Origin: Halomonas halocynthiae DSM 14573
GTDB lineage: Bacteria > Pseudomonadota > Gammaproteobacteria > Pseudomonadales > Halomonadaceae
Reading direction: 5' to 3'
NCBI RefSeq assembly: GCF_000425725.1
Contig: NZ_KE384439.1
Span: 405,309 to 469,308, forward strand
Length of the DNA stretch: 64,000 nt
A program made the position numbers and the translations under genes. Shown here one piece after another: positions 52,913 through 61,526 of this stretch (positions are counted from its first letter, which is position 1; every line of letters starts with the position of its first letter). The notes beneath the pieces were generated by a model. It was not told where the DNA came from, made no database searches, and was given only the letters and a program-made list of their open reading frames with translations.

Positions 52913-54220
52913 CTAGCCCTGATATTCTTGGCCATTAATCCAAGTCGCATGCACGGCGCGCTCGTCGCCTAGAATCATCAGCGCAAATAGCCGTTCAGCT
53001 AGGCTTTCAGTGCGAGCGGTGCGACGTTTGAGCAGTGGCGTGGCAGCGGGATCCAGTACCACAAGGTCTGCTTCGCTGCCGGGTGCAAAATGCCCGATAG
53101 CATGATGCAGGTGTAGAGCACGAGCATTACCCAGCGTGAGTTGATAAAAACCTTGCCAGGCGGTGAGCGGTTGGCCCAGCAGCTGACCGACCTGGTAAGC
53201 AGCCTTTAGGCTTCCCAGCCCGGAAAGTTCCGTTCCGGCACCAATATCGCTGGCCAAGCTGATTTTTAGCCCAGCGTCGCGGCAGGCCAGTCGATCGAAT
53301 AACCCGCTACCTAAAAATAGGTTGGAGCTGGGGCAGAACGCGATATTTGCCCCGCGCTCTGCCAGTCGGCGGCGCATATTTTGGTCCAGATGGATGCCGT
53401 GAGCAAAGGTGCTGCGTGGACCAACGAGGTCGAAATGCTCGTAGACTGCCAGATAGTCCTGACAGTCTGGGAATAGCTCGGCTACCCAGGCGATTTCTCC
53501 CGCGTTTTCTGACAAATGTGTTTGCAAGTACAGCTCGGGTGCGTTGCGTAATACGCCACCCGTGGCATCGAGTTGTTCGCGGCTGGAGGTTGGCGCAAAG
53601 CGTGGCGTCAGGCTGTAGCTTAGCCTGTCTCGGTCGTGCCAGTCGGCGATCAGGCGCTCACTTTCTATGATACCGCCGCCAAGCGGGTCAAGCAGCGCTT
53701 CGGGCCCATGGCGGTCCATCAGAACTTTACCCGCTAACATACGCATTCCACGGCGCTGTGACGCGGAGAAAAAGGCATCTACCGAATTAGGGTGTGACGT
53801 GCAGAATACCTGTGCTGTGGTGGTACCCGCGTCAATTAGCTGATCAAGAAAGGCGCTGGCGACCTCGTCAGCATAAGCTCGCTGGGAGAAGCGGCACTCC
53901 TCGGGAAAGGTGTACTCGTTGAGCCAGTCCAGCAGTTGGCGGCCATAAGACGCCATGATATCAAGCTGGGCATAGTGTATATGCGGATCGATAAAACCAG
54001 GCATCAGCAATTTACCGCGATAATCGACATGCTGGATGTTGGCTGGCGCATGCTTCACCACTTCTTGATAGTGCCCAATGTCTTTGACGCAGCCGTTTTC
54101 AATAAATAACGCGCCGTCTAAGTAATGGTTAATGCTACTGGGCGCAGGCGTATCGCCCTCGCCAGGATCGTCGGTAAAACTAAGCACTTCGCCGCGCAGC
54201 AGATAGCGGTTATCCGTCAT
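52913..54220 (-). CDS. guaD: Guanine deaminase
   Basis: Converts guanine to xanthine, which XdhAB then oxidises to urate. Amidohydrolase fold: zinc motif 'PGFIDPHIHYAQLDIMASYG', then 'QTHLSENAGEIAWVAELFP' and 'FAHGIHLD', and 'ASDIGAGTELSGLGSLKAAY' (Asp ligand). 435 residues from ATG 54220, which has GGAG six bases upstream and overlaps the xdhC end; ATG 54232 is the alternative. Last gene of the xdhABC-guaD operon. Confidence 0.95.
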   Translation of the reverse strand: MTDNRYLLRGEVLSFTDDPGEGDTPAPSSINHYLDGALFIENGCVKDIGHYQEVVKHAPANIQHVDYRGKLLMPGFIDPHIHYAQLDIMASYGRQLLDWLNEYTFPEECRFSQRAYADEVASAFLDQLIDAGTTTAQVFCTSHPNSVDAFFSASQRRGMRMLAGKVLMDRHGPEALLDPLGGGIIESERLIADWHDRDRLSYSLTPRFAPTSSREQLDATGGVLRNAPELYLQTHLSENAGEIAWVAELFPDCQDYLAVYEHFDLVGPRSTFAHGIHLDQNMRRRLAERGANIAFCPSSNLFLGSGLFDRLACRDAGLKISLASDIGAGTELSGLGSLKAAYQVGQLLGQPLTAWQGFYQLTLGNARALHLHHAIGHFAPGSEADLVVLDPAATPLLKRRTARTESLAERLFALMILGDERAVHATWINGQEYQG

Positions 54221-55127
54221 GCTTGACTCCATAGGCAGGTGATTCGTGAGAAGAAGGTGTAAATGCCGGTGCCTGATTGAGCAGGCCGCGCAGCAGCGCT
54301 GGGTCGAGCCCGCGCCGACTGGCGGTGGGTACCTGTGTTACCAGTGAGGTTTTCAACGTTAGAAGCTCAGCGGCCACCGCCAAGGCAATTTCGTAAGGCC
54401 GCTTGCCAATTGCGCCGGGAACGCCAATTGGGCAGCGAACCTTGGCTAGCCGTTCGTCGCTGTGTCCGGCGTCTCTCAGCCGACGCCGAAAGCTGGCCCA
54501 CTTGGAATCCGAGCCAATCACGCCCAGTGAGGCAAGATCGTCGCGGCCCAGTAGCGCATCGAGCAGGGCGCGATCCAGGGCATGGTCATGGGTCATGATC
54601 AATACATGGGAGCCCGGTGCCAACTTTGCGACAGTCTGTTTAATACCTGATTCGTCGGGTGTATAGCTGTGACGAGACTGGCGCTCGACGGCAGGTGTCT
54701 CCGGAAAACCATCGCGGCGGCTGTCGAGCCAGTCGATACGCCATGGCAGGGGAGCGAGCACCTGGGCCAGGGCGCGTCCCACGTGTCCGGCACCGAACAG
54801 CGCCACCTGCATCTCTGCCGCAGGGAACAGTTCGATCAGCACCTGCACGTGGCCGCCGCAGCACTGGCCGGAACGTCCGCCTAGAGGAAAGTCCTCCAGC
54901 CGTAGTCCTGCTTCTCCGCTGGCCAGCCAGAGCTGAGCTGTTTCGATCACTTGCTCTTCAAAGTGGCCTCCACCCAGGGTATCAATGCTGATGTCAGTAG
55001 TGATTATCATGCGCGCGCCGGGCTCTCTAGGTGTCGAACCTGCTGCCGCTACCACGGTGGCTAGTGCATGAGGGCGGCCATCGCGTTGCAGTTGATGTAG
55101 CGCTTCATGCCAGGTTTGAATGCTCAT
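54210..55127 (-). CDS. xdhC: Xanthine dehydrogenase accessory protein XdhC
   Basis: Cofactor chaperone that binds, protects and sulfurates Mo-cofactor before its insertion in XdhB. The N-terminal XdhC_CoxI domain has 'ALATVVAAAGSTPREPGARM' and the C-terminal Rossmann domain has 'QVALFGAGHVGRALAQVLAP'. 305 residues. The start overlaps the xdhB stop (TAATG), and its end overlaps guaD, so all four genes are coupled. Confidence 0.94.
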   Translation of the reverse strand: MSIQTWHEALHQLQRDGRPHALATVVAAAGSTPREPGARMIITTDISIDTLGGGHFEEQVIETAQLWLASGEAGLRLEDFPLGGRSGQCCGGHVQVLIELFPAAEMQVALFGAGHVGRALAQVLAPLPWRIDWLDSRRDGFPETPAVERQSRHSYTPDESGIKQTVAKLAPGSHVLIMTHDHALDRALLDALLGRDDLASLGVIGSDSKWASFRRRLRDAGHSDERLAKVRCPIGVPGAIGKRPYEIALAVAAELLTLKTSLVTQVPTASRRGLDPALLRGLLNQAPAFTPSSHESPAYGVKHDG

Positions 55128-57502
55128 TAGCCTGGGCCCTCGGTTTTCAACCGCTCAATAGTCATCAGCACACGTTCGGGGGTAGCTGGCGTGTCTAACG
55201 GTGGGCAAGTGCGGTAGTCGGTAAGGCTTGATAAGGCATCACGCAACGCCGACCACACGGAAATACCCAGCATGAAAGGTGGCTCACCCACGGCCTTGGA
55301 GCGGTAGATGCTGGCTTGAGAGTTAGGGTGCCCCTCGAGGAGTTTGACGTTAAACACCGGTGGCAAATCGCCAAAAGCCGGTATCTTGTAAGTGGAGGGG
55401 CCGTCAGATGTCAGGCGGCCAGCATCGTTCCAAGTGAGTTCTTCGCTGGTCAGCCAACCCATTCCCTGAATAAAAGCGCCTTCTACCTGGCCTGTATCAA
55501 TCGCTGGGTTTAGCGAGTCGCCAACATCGTGCAGGATATCGGTGCGAGTGAGCCGGTATTCGCCGGTAAGCGTATCGATCTCGACTTCAGACACCGCTGC
55601 GCCGTGGCTAAAGTAATAAAACGGTCGGCCTTTAGCCGCATGGCGATCGTAATGAATCAGCGGTGTGGCATAAAAGCCTTTCTCAGACAACGACACCCTT
55701 CCCCTGTAAGCTGCCTGAATCAGCTCACCCCAGGCAATGCGCTGTTCACTTTCATCGATGCCAGCGACAAGATGGCCGTTTTCAAGCCGCATGGCTTCTC
55801 GGTCTAACCCGCCATTGTTTTGATCAAAGTGTGTCGCAGCAAAGTCGAACAGTCGCTCGCGCAGCTTGCTGGCTGCATCTCGTGCTGCCTGGCCGTTGAG
55901 GTCGGCACCACTGGAGGCGGCAGTGGGTGAGGTGTTGGGCACCTTGTCGGTGCGAGTGGCGCTGATGCGCACCTCGGTCATTTCTAGCCCCAGCTCGCGA
56001 GCGACTACTTGGCAGATCTTGGTGTGCAGCCCCTGCCCCATTTCGGTGCCGCCGTGATTGATCATCACGCTACCGTCGGTGTAGACGAGTAGCAGGGCAC
56101 CGGCCTGGTTGAGGTGCTGTAGAGTAAAAGAAATACCGAACTTTACTGGCGTTAGTGCGAGCCCTTTTTTGATGATCGGGCTTTGCGCGTTGAACGCGTT
56201 AATCGCTGTACGGCGAGCCCAATAATCACTGCTGTCTTCAAGCTGACTGATGAGGTCCGACAGCAACGACAGCTGCTCCACACGCTGGCCGTAATGGGTT
56301 ATGTCACGCCCCTGGCGATAGAGGTTGCGTTTGCGAATGGTCAGAGGGTCTTGACCGAGGCGACGGGCGATGTCGTCCATGGCCTGTTCGATGATCATCA
56401 TGCCTTGGGGGCCGCCAAAACCACGAAAGGCGGTATTCGATGCCTTGTGGGTACGCGCACGGTGCCCGGTGACTCTGGCAGAGCCCAGCGAGTAGGCGTT
56501 ATCCGAGTGAAACATGGCGCGGTCGACAATGGCGTCAGACAAGTCCGGCGAATGTCCGCAGTCGCCCACCACGGTAATCTCGCCGCCCAGCAGCACGCCC
56601 TGGTCATCTACGCCGAGTCGATAGCGGTTATGGAATGGATGGCGCTTGCCGGTGGCGTGCATGTCATCACGGCGAGGCAGGCGCAGTTTAGCCGCACGGC
56701 CGGTGCGTCGAGCAATAATCGCGGCAATACAGGCCCAGGGCGATGCTTGAGTTTCTTTGCCACCAAAACCGCCGCCCATACGCCGGTTTTCTACAGTGAC
56801 GGCATGAAGTGAGATCCCCAGTACCTCAGCAACCAGCGTTTGGGTTTCACTGGGGTGTTGGTTCGAGGTGTAAACAATTACGCCCTCGTCTTCGCTGGGT
56901 GCCACCAGGCAGGCTTGCCCCTCAAGATAAAAATGCTCTTGACCACCGACGAATTGCTCACCCTCAAATACGTGTGCTGCCTGATCCAGTGCCTGCTGCC
57001 AGTCGCCGCGCTGTTGAACATGGGTAGGGCGCACCAAGTTGCCGCGCTCAACGGCGTCCAGCGGGTCGAAACTGGGCGTACCTTCGCGAATATCAATGTC
57101 AGCCAGCGTGATCGCACGGCGGGCGGCTTTTTCGCTTTCGGCGGCTACGGCAAACAGGCACTGGCCGACATAGCTGATTTCGTCGTCGACAAAGAGCGGG
57201 TCACCGGCAAACACTGGGCCGATATCCGTGTGGCCGGGCACATCAGCAACGCTGATCACGTCGATGACACCGGCTGCAGCTCTCACTTTATCGAGGTTCA
57301 AATGATGAAGGCGGCCGTGAGCCACTGTCGATAGACCAACGGCGACATGCAGAAGGTTCGCCGGCGCAGGTAAGTCATCAATGTAGTCTGCACGGCCGGT
57401 GACATGCTTGATAGCGCTTTCGTGAGCATGAGAATGGTTGGCAGCACTCTTTTTGTCATGAGCCGGGCCAGAGGACGGATCAAGCTTAGTGAGCGTACGC
57501 AT
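55127..57502 (-). CDS. xdhB: Xanthine dehydrogenase molybdenum subunit
   Basis: Large Mo-cofactor subunit that hydroxylates hypoxanthine and xanthine. Mo-cofactor segments visible are 'VENRRMGGGFGGKETQASPW', 'FRGFGGPQGMMIIEQAMDDI', 'GGTEMGQGLHTKICQVVARE' and the active-site 'SKAVGEPPFMLGISVWSALR' (catalytic Glu). 791 residues, typical of the bacterial large subunit. It overlaps xdhA by 17 bp. Its cofactor needs moeA/moaB, present in this window. Confidence 0.96.
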   Translation of the reverse strand: MRTLTKLDPSSGPAHDKKSAANHSHAHESAIKHVTGRADYIDDLPAPANLLHVAVGLSTVAHGRLHHLNLDKVRAAAGVIDVISVADVPGHTDIGPVFAGDPLFVDDEISYVGQCLFAVAAESEKAARRAITLADIDIREGTPSFDPLDAVERGNLVRPTHVQQRGDWQQALDQAAHVFEGEQFVGGQEHFYLEGQACLVAPSEDEGVIVYTSNQHPSETQTLVAEVLGISLHAVTVENRRMGGGFGGKETQASPWACIAAIIARRTGRAAKLRLPRRDDMHATGKRHPFHNRYRLGVDDQGVLLGGEITVVGDCGHSPDLSDAIVDRAMFHSDNAYSLGSARVTGHRARTHKASNTAFRGFGGPQGMMIIEQAMDDIARRLGQDPLTIRKRNLYRQGRDITHYGQRVEQLSLLSDLISQLEDSSDYWARRTAINAFNAQSPIIKKGLALTPVKFGISFTLQHLNQAGALLLVYTDGSVMINHGGTEMGQGLHTKICQVVARELGLEMTEVRISATRTDKVPNTSPTAASSGADLNGQAARDAASKLRERLFDFAATHFDQNNGGLDREAMRLENGHLVAGIDESEQRIAWGELIQAAYRGRVSLSEKGFYATPLIHYDRHAAKGRPFYYFSHGAAVSEVEIDTLTGEYRLTRTDILHDVGDSLNPAIDTGQVEGAFIQGMGWLTSEELTWNDAGRLTSDGPSTYKIPAFGDLPPVFNVKLLEGHPNSQASIYRSKAVGEPPFMLGISVWSALRDALSSLTDYRTCPPLDTPATPERVLMTIERLKTEGPG

Positions 57503-58985
57503 CGAGAGTCACCTTGATCGCTGAGTGGTTGTTATCTGCCTCAATCATTAGGCGCAGCCGTTCAAGTAGGTTGCTGGCGGCTGTGCGGCGATACTCGGCG
57601 CTACCACGCACATCGTTCATTGGCGTGAGTTCTTCGCCTAGCTGTTGACGGGCGGCAGCAAAGGCGGCGCTGTCGGGTGCGCGACCTTCAAGCGTGGCTT
57701 CGGTGGCGGTGGCTCGTAGTGGAATGGCGGCCATGCCACCAAAAGCCAGGCGCACATCACGTAGTACGCCTTCTTCAATACGCCAGGCGAAGGCCCCGAG
57801 CACCGCTGAGATGTCATCCTCTCTGCGCTTAGACAGCTTCCAAATTTTGAGATTGTGTTTGAGATTACGGCCTGCTGAAGGGTGAGGTATGAATATCGCG
57901 GCGATGAATTCGTGCTCGGCCAATGCTGTCTTACGGTAATCGAGGAAAAAGTCCTCTAATGGTAACTCGCGTGCTCCCTCGGGCCCATCTAAACGCAGAC
58001 GTGCTCCTAGTGCCAGTAGCACCGGCGGGCCATCACCAATTGGTGACGCGTTAGCAATGTTACCGCCCAGCGTGCCGCGGTTGCGGATCTGAGACGAAGC
58101 GAAACGGTGCAGCAAGTGCTCAAAAGCGGGGAAATGTTCAGAGAACAGCGGCGATAACTCCGCTAACGTAATGGCAGCACCGATCCACCAGCCACCGGCG
58201 GTTTCATCGATGGTTCTGAGTTCAGCGACCTGATGTACATCGATGATATCGTCCAGTGTCTCGAGGCGCTGGGTCGTCTCCAACCATAAATCAGTACCAC
58301 CGGCGACCAGTTTCGCTCTGGGCCGCAGGCGTTTCATCTCACGCAGTGCGGCAATATCTTGCGGCATGGCATAGTTTTGCGGTGCAACGTAGGCATCAGA
58401 GCGCAAGCCGGCAAGATTATCAGCCAGCTCAGTATTATCGGCCCAGGCCAGCTGGAAGTCTGGATAGTCACCCATCGCCAGCGCGGCATCGCGGATCGGG
58501 CGATAGCCGGTGCAGCGGCACAGGTTGCCGCCCAGCGCTTGCTCCAGATGTTGCTGAGTGAGCGGGGCGCGCGTGCGGCGCTGCTGCTCATACAGGGTAA
58601 ATAGCGACATCACGATGCCAGGTGTGCAAAAGCCGCACTGGCTGCCATGGTGGTCGACCATGGCAGCCTGGGCTGGGTGTAGTTGGGAAGAGTGTGGCTG
58701 GGCGGAATGCGGGGTGTCACTGCGTGCCAATCCTTCCACAGTCACCAGATGGCAGCTGGCCACTTGATGTGCAGGCAGGATGCAAGCGTTGGCACTGCGA
58801 TACTCAAGCTCACCCTGAGCATCCAGCTCGCCGATGGCCACGGTGCAGGCGCCACAATCGCCCGATGCACAACCTTCTTTCGTGCCGGTTTTACCCAGAT
58901 GAAGCCGCAATAGCTCAAGTAGGCTGGTCTCAGCGGGCACATCGGCACACTGTTGTCGCCTGCCATTCAGGTAGAAGTCGATCAT
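57486..58985 (-). CDS. xdhA: Xanthine dehydrogenase Fe-S/FAD subunit
   Basis: Small subunit that carries electrons from the Mo site through two 2Fe-2S clusters to FAD and NAD+. Cluster motifs are 'GCASGDCGACTVAIGE' (N-terminal) and 'CGFCTPGIVMSLF' with 'GNLCRCTGYRPI'. The FAD domain has 'KLVAGGTDLWLETTQRL' and 'GTLGGNIANASPIGDGPPVL'. 499 residues. First gene of the operon; a RutR-type box lies 58 bp upstream of its start codon. Confidence 0.96.
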   Translation of the reverse strand: MIDFYLNGRRQQCADVPAETSLLELLRLHLGKTGTKEGCASGDCGACTVAIGELDAQGELEYRSANACILPAHQVASCHLVTVEGLARSDTPHSAQPHSSQLHPAQAAMVDHHGSQCGFCTPGIVMSLFTLYEQQRRTRAPLTQQHLEQALGGNLCRCTGYRPIRDAALAMGDYPDFQLAWADNTELADNLAGLRSDAYVAPQNYAMPQDIAALREMKRLRPRAKLVAGGTDLWLETTQRLETLDDIIDVHQVAELRTIDETAGGWWIGAAITLAELSPLFSEHFPAFEHLLHRFASSQIRNRGTLGGNIANASPIGDGPPVLLALGARLRLDGPEGARELPLEDFFLDYRKTALAEHEFIAAIFIPHPSAGRNLKHNLKIWKLSKRREDDISAVLGAFAWRIEEGVLRDVRLAFGGMAAIPLRATATEATLEGRAPDSAAFAAARQQLGEELTPMNDVRGSAEYRRTAASNLLERLRLMIEADNNHSAIKVTLDAYAH

Positions 58986-59043
58986 GGCCGTCTCCGTGTT
59001 GTCGTTGTGTTTGTTGGCCGAGGAAGTCCGTTATCTTTAATTC

Positions 59044-59059
59044 TTGACCATGTGGTCAG
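59044..59059. promoter_or_regulatory. RutR-type operator in the xdhA/regulator intergenic region
   Basis: TTGACCATGTGGTCAG matches the E. coli RutR consensus TTGACCANNTGGTCAA in 13 of the 14 defined positions. It lies between xdhA and the RutR-like gene, 58 bp before the xdhA start. Confidence 0.75.
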
Positions 59060-59257
59060 TTTTCGCAAGTCTAGCGTTATTTTTTTATTGCCAAACTACT
59101 GCCATCTATTTTTCACGCGGGGCCAAGTGGCTTGTGCGAAGTAAAGTACCAAACAAAAAACGCGAGAATACCGAGGCAGGGGAGGCGTCTGAATTGCTTG
59201 AACACGGGCTCTCAGGCAAAATTTCTGCCTGATATAACGGTCTCCAGGCGAGGGCTC

Positions 59258-59962
59258 ATGGACAAGGCAAGGCGGCATGGCGTGCAGAATGAGCAACAAA
59301 GCGAGCCAGATAATGGGCACAGCGTTGAGCAGGAAAGCGGCGGCGTCATCCGTCAGCGCAATGAGCGCGCCATCCTGGCGGCAGCAGAGCGGATATTTGC
59401 GCAGCACGGCTATCGCGGTACCAGCCTGCAGCAAATCGCCGAGCAAGCGGGGATGCCCAAGTCTAATCTGCTGTATTACGTCGGCAGCAAGCGCAAGCTC
59501 TATGTGCGTCTGCTGGAGCGTACTATGACGCGCTGGAACGTCATGCTTGACAACATCTCGGCCGATGATGATCCCGCTGAGGTGCTGTCGGCCTTTATCC
59601 GCTCCAAGATGCAAATTTCGCGCCAGCACCCTGAAAGCTCACGACTGTTTGCCAGTGAGATTCTGGGCGGCGCTCCTTTTCTCCAGGAATATTTGCGCGG
59701 TGAACTGCGTGATTGGGTGTTGAGCCGTTCGGCGGTGTTCAAGGCATGGGCCGACCGCGGCCTAATGGACCCGGTCGATCCGGTGTGGCTGATCTTTTTG
59801 ATCTGGTCATCGACCCAGCACTACGCAGACTTCGAAGCTCAAGTGTTAGGCATCACCGACCGCGATGCGCTCAGCGATGATGACCTAGAAGACATTACCC
59901 GCTTTTTGACCCGCATGGTGCTCAAAGGCTGCGGCGTGAAGGCTGTCGAGCTGAGCCAATGA
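59258..59962 (+). CDS. rutR: RutR-like TetR-family regulator
   Basis: TetR-type repressor or activator close to RutR, which senses uracil and thymine in E. coli. HTH 'TSLQQIAEQAGMPKSNLLYY' (about residues 60-80) and the C-terminal 'PESSRLFASEILGGAPFLQE' and 'WLIFLIWSSTQHYADFEAQV' match RutR closely. 234 residues from ATG 59258; a polar 35-residue N-terminal extension precedes the domain. No rut or pyrimidine genes are nearby; the surrounding genes degrade purines, so its ligand may be a purine such as xanthine or urate. Confidence 0.88.
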   Translation: MDKARRHGVQNEQQSEPDNGHSVEQESGGVIRQRNERAILAAAERIFAQHGYRGTSLQQIAEQAGMPKSNLLYYVGSKRKLYVRLLERTMTRWNVMLDNISADDDPAEVLSAFIRSKMQISRQHPESSRLFASEILGGAPFLQEYLRGELRDWVLSRSAVFKAWADRGLMDPVDPVWLIFLIWSSTQHYADFEAQVLGITDRDALSDDDLEDITRFLTRMVLKGCGVKAVELSQ

Positions 59963-59977
59963 GCGTTTAGGCAGGGT

Positions 59978-61354
59978 TCAGGTGGTTGCCAGCATCACGA
60001 CGCAGAGTGCCGCAGTAATCCACATCGCCGGTTTGATCTCCGATATTCTGCCGGTCAGGGTTTTGATCAGCACAAAGGTCATGAAGCCGAAGGCGATTCC
60101 AAGAGTGATCGAATAGGTCAGTGGCATCAGGATGATGGCCAGAAACGCTGGGAATGCTTGGTCAAAGTGGGTCCAGTCGATCTTGCTTATTGGTGCCATC
60201 ATGAATAGCCCAACCATGACCAGCGCAGGCGCTGTGGCAATACTCGGTACCAGCGATAACAGCGGTGACAGAAACAGGAACGGCAAGAAAAGCAGGGCGA
60301 TGACCACTGCCACTAATCCCGTCCGTCCGCCCTGAGCCACCCCTGCACCGGACTCGATGAACGTCTGTGCGGCGCTGGTGCCCAGCGGTGCCGCAATCAT
60401 CGAGGCAAAAGCATCGACTGTCATCGAGCGTTTGAGGTTGCGCGGATTGCCGTTCTTATCTTTGAGGCTATCGCCCGCCGACTCGGACAGCGCCATGAAG
60501 CACGACAACGCATCGAAAAAATTGGTGAACAACATGACGAAAATAAACGGCAGATAAGCCACCTTGAGCGCGCCAAGGATATCGACCTGCATCACTGCTC
60601 CAAAGTCGGGCCAGGCGGCTAGGCCGCTCCAGGCGACGACGACTTCATCGCCCCATAGGTGGCCCATAGGGGCGGCCAGCAGGGTGGTCAGCGCAATACC
60701 CATGATGAGCGCGCCGTTGAAGCGCTGAATCACGAAAATGGCTGTGGCAACCAAGCCAATGAAAAAGGTGGTCAGCTGAGCGTCGATGGTGCCCAGTGAC
60801 ACCAGAGTGGCATTGCTGCCAACGATGAAACCGGCATTTTGCAACCCGATAAAGGTGATGAACAGCCCGATACCACAGGTAATGGCATAGCGCAGCGAGG
60901 CAGGGATGGCGTCGATGACGGCTTCGCGGACGTTAAACATGGCAAGTACTGCAAACATCACCCCCGACCAGAATACGCAGCCCAGCGCCACTTCCCAGGA
61001 CAGGCCGGCACCCAGCACCAGGGTATAGGTGAACAGTGCATTCATGCCCATGCCCGGTGCCACCAAAATGGGGTTGCGCGCATAAAGCCCCATGGCCAGG
61101 CTGCTTAAAAAGCTGATCAGCACGGTGGCTGACAGTGCCGAGGTAAAAGGGATGCCCGCGGCAGAAAGTACCGCCGGGTTAACCACGATGATATACATGC
61201 CGGCCAGGAAGGTAGCGACGCCTGCCAGCAGTTCGGTTCTCAGTGTGGAGCCACGCCGAGTAACGCCAAACCAGCGGTCAAGAAAGTGCTGATTCTGTGG
61301 GTCTGGCGCAGCCGCGGGTGAACGCCCTTCGGGGTGTGTCGTTGTCTGTTGCAT
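59978..61354 (-). CDS. AzgA/NCS2-type purine permease
   Basis: Inner-membrane importer of hypoxanthine, guanine or adenine (AzgA subfamily, COG2252). 458 residues with about 12-14 helices. Signature segments are 'RTELLAGVATFLAGMYIIVV', 'ILVAPGMGMNALFTYTLV', 'NFFDALSCFMALSESAGD' and 'LGTSAAQTFIESGAGVAQGG'. A RutR-type box lies 59 bp upstream of the start, at nearly the same place as at xdhA. It supplies substrates for GuaD and XdhAB. Confidence 0.92.
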   Translation of the reverse strand: MQQTTTHPEGRSPAAAPDPQNQHFLDRWFGVTRRGSTLRTELLAGVATFLAGMYIIVVNPAVLSAAGIPFTSALSATVLISFLSSLAMGLYARNPILVAPGMGMNALFTYTLVLGAGLSWEVALGCVFWSGVMFAVLAMFNVREAVIDAIPASLRYAITCGIGLFITFIGLQNAGFIVGSNATLVSLGTIDAQLTTFFIGLVATAIFVIQRFNGALIMGIALTTLLAAPMGHLWGDEVVVAWSGLAAWPDFGAVMQVDILGALKVAYLPFIFVMLFTNFFDALSCFMALSESAGDSLKDKNGNPRNLKRSMTVDAFASMIAAPLGTSAAQTFIESGAGVAQGGRTGLVAVVIALLFLPFLFLSPLLSLVPSIATAPALVMVGLFMMAPISKIDWTHFDQAFPAFLAIILMPLTYSITLGIAFGFMTFVLIKTLTGRISEIKPAMWITAALCVVMLATT

Positions 61355-61413
61355 GCCATTTAACCCTGTTGTTGTTGTGGGGTGTTGTCATGGAAAACTT
61401 GAATCGCTATATC

Positions 61414-61429
61414 TTGACCGCTTGGTCAG
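61414..61429. promoter_or_regulatory. RutR-type operator upstream of the purine permease
   Basis: TTGACCGCTTGGTCAG matches TTGACCANNTGGTCAA in 12 of 14 defined positions. It is 59 bp before the permease start and also upstream of hrpB in the other direction. Confidence 0.65.
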
Positions 61430-61526
61430 GATGAGGGGCTAAGCGTAGAATCACTGGCGAGAGATAGCAAGAACCGAGATGGAAAGAATCCATACAAGTA
61501 TCGGCAATGTGGGCAAAGAGACGAAG

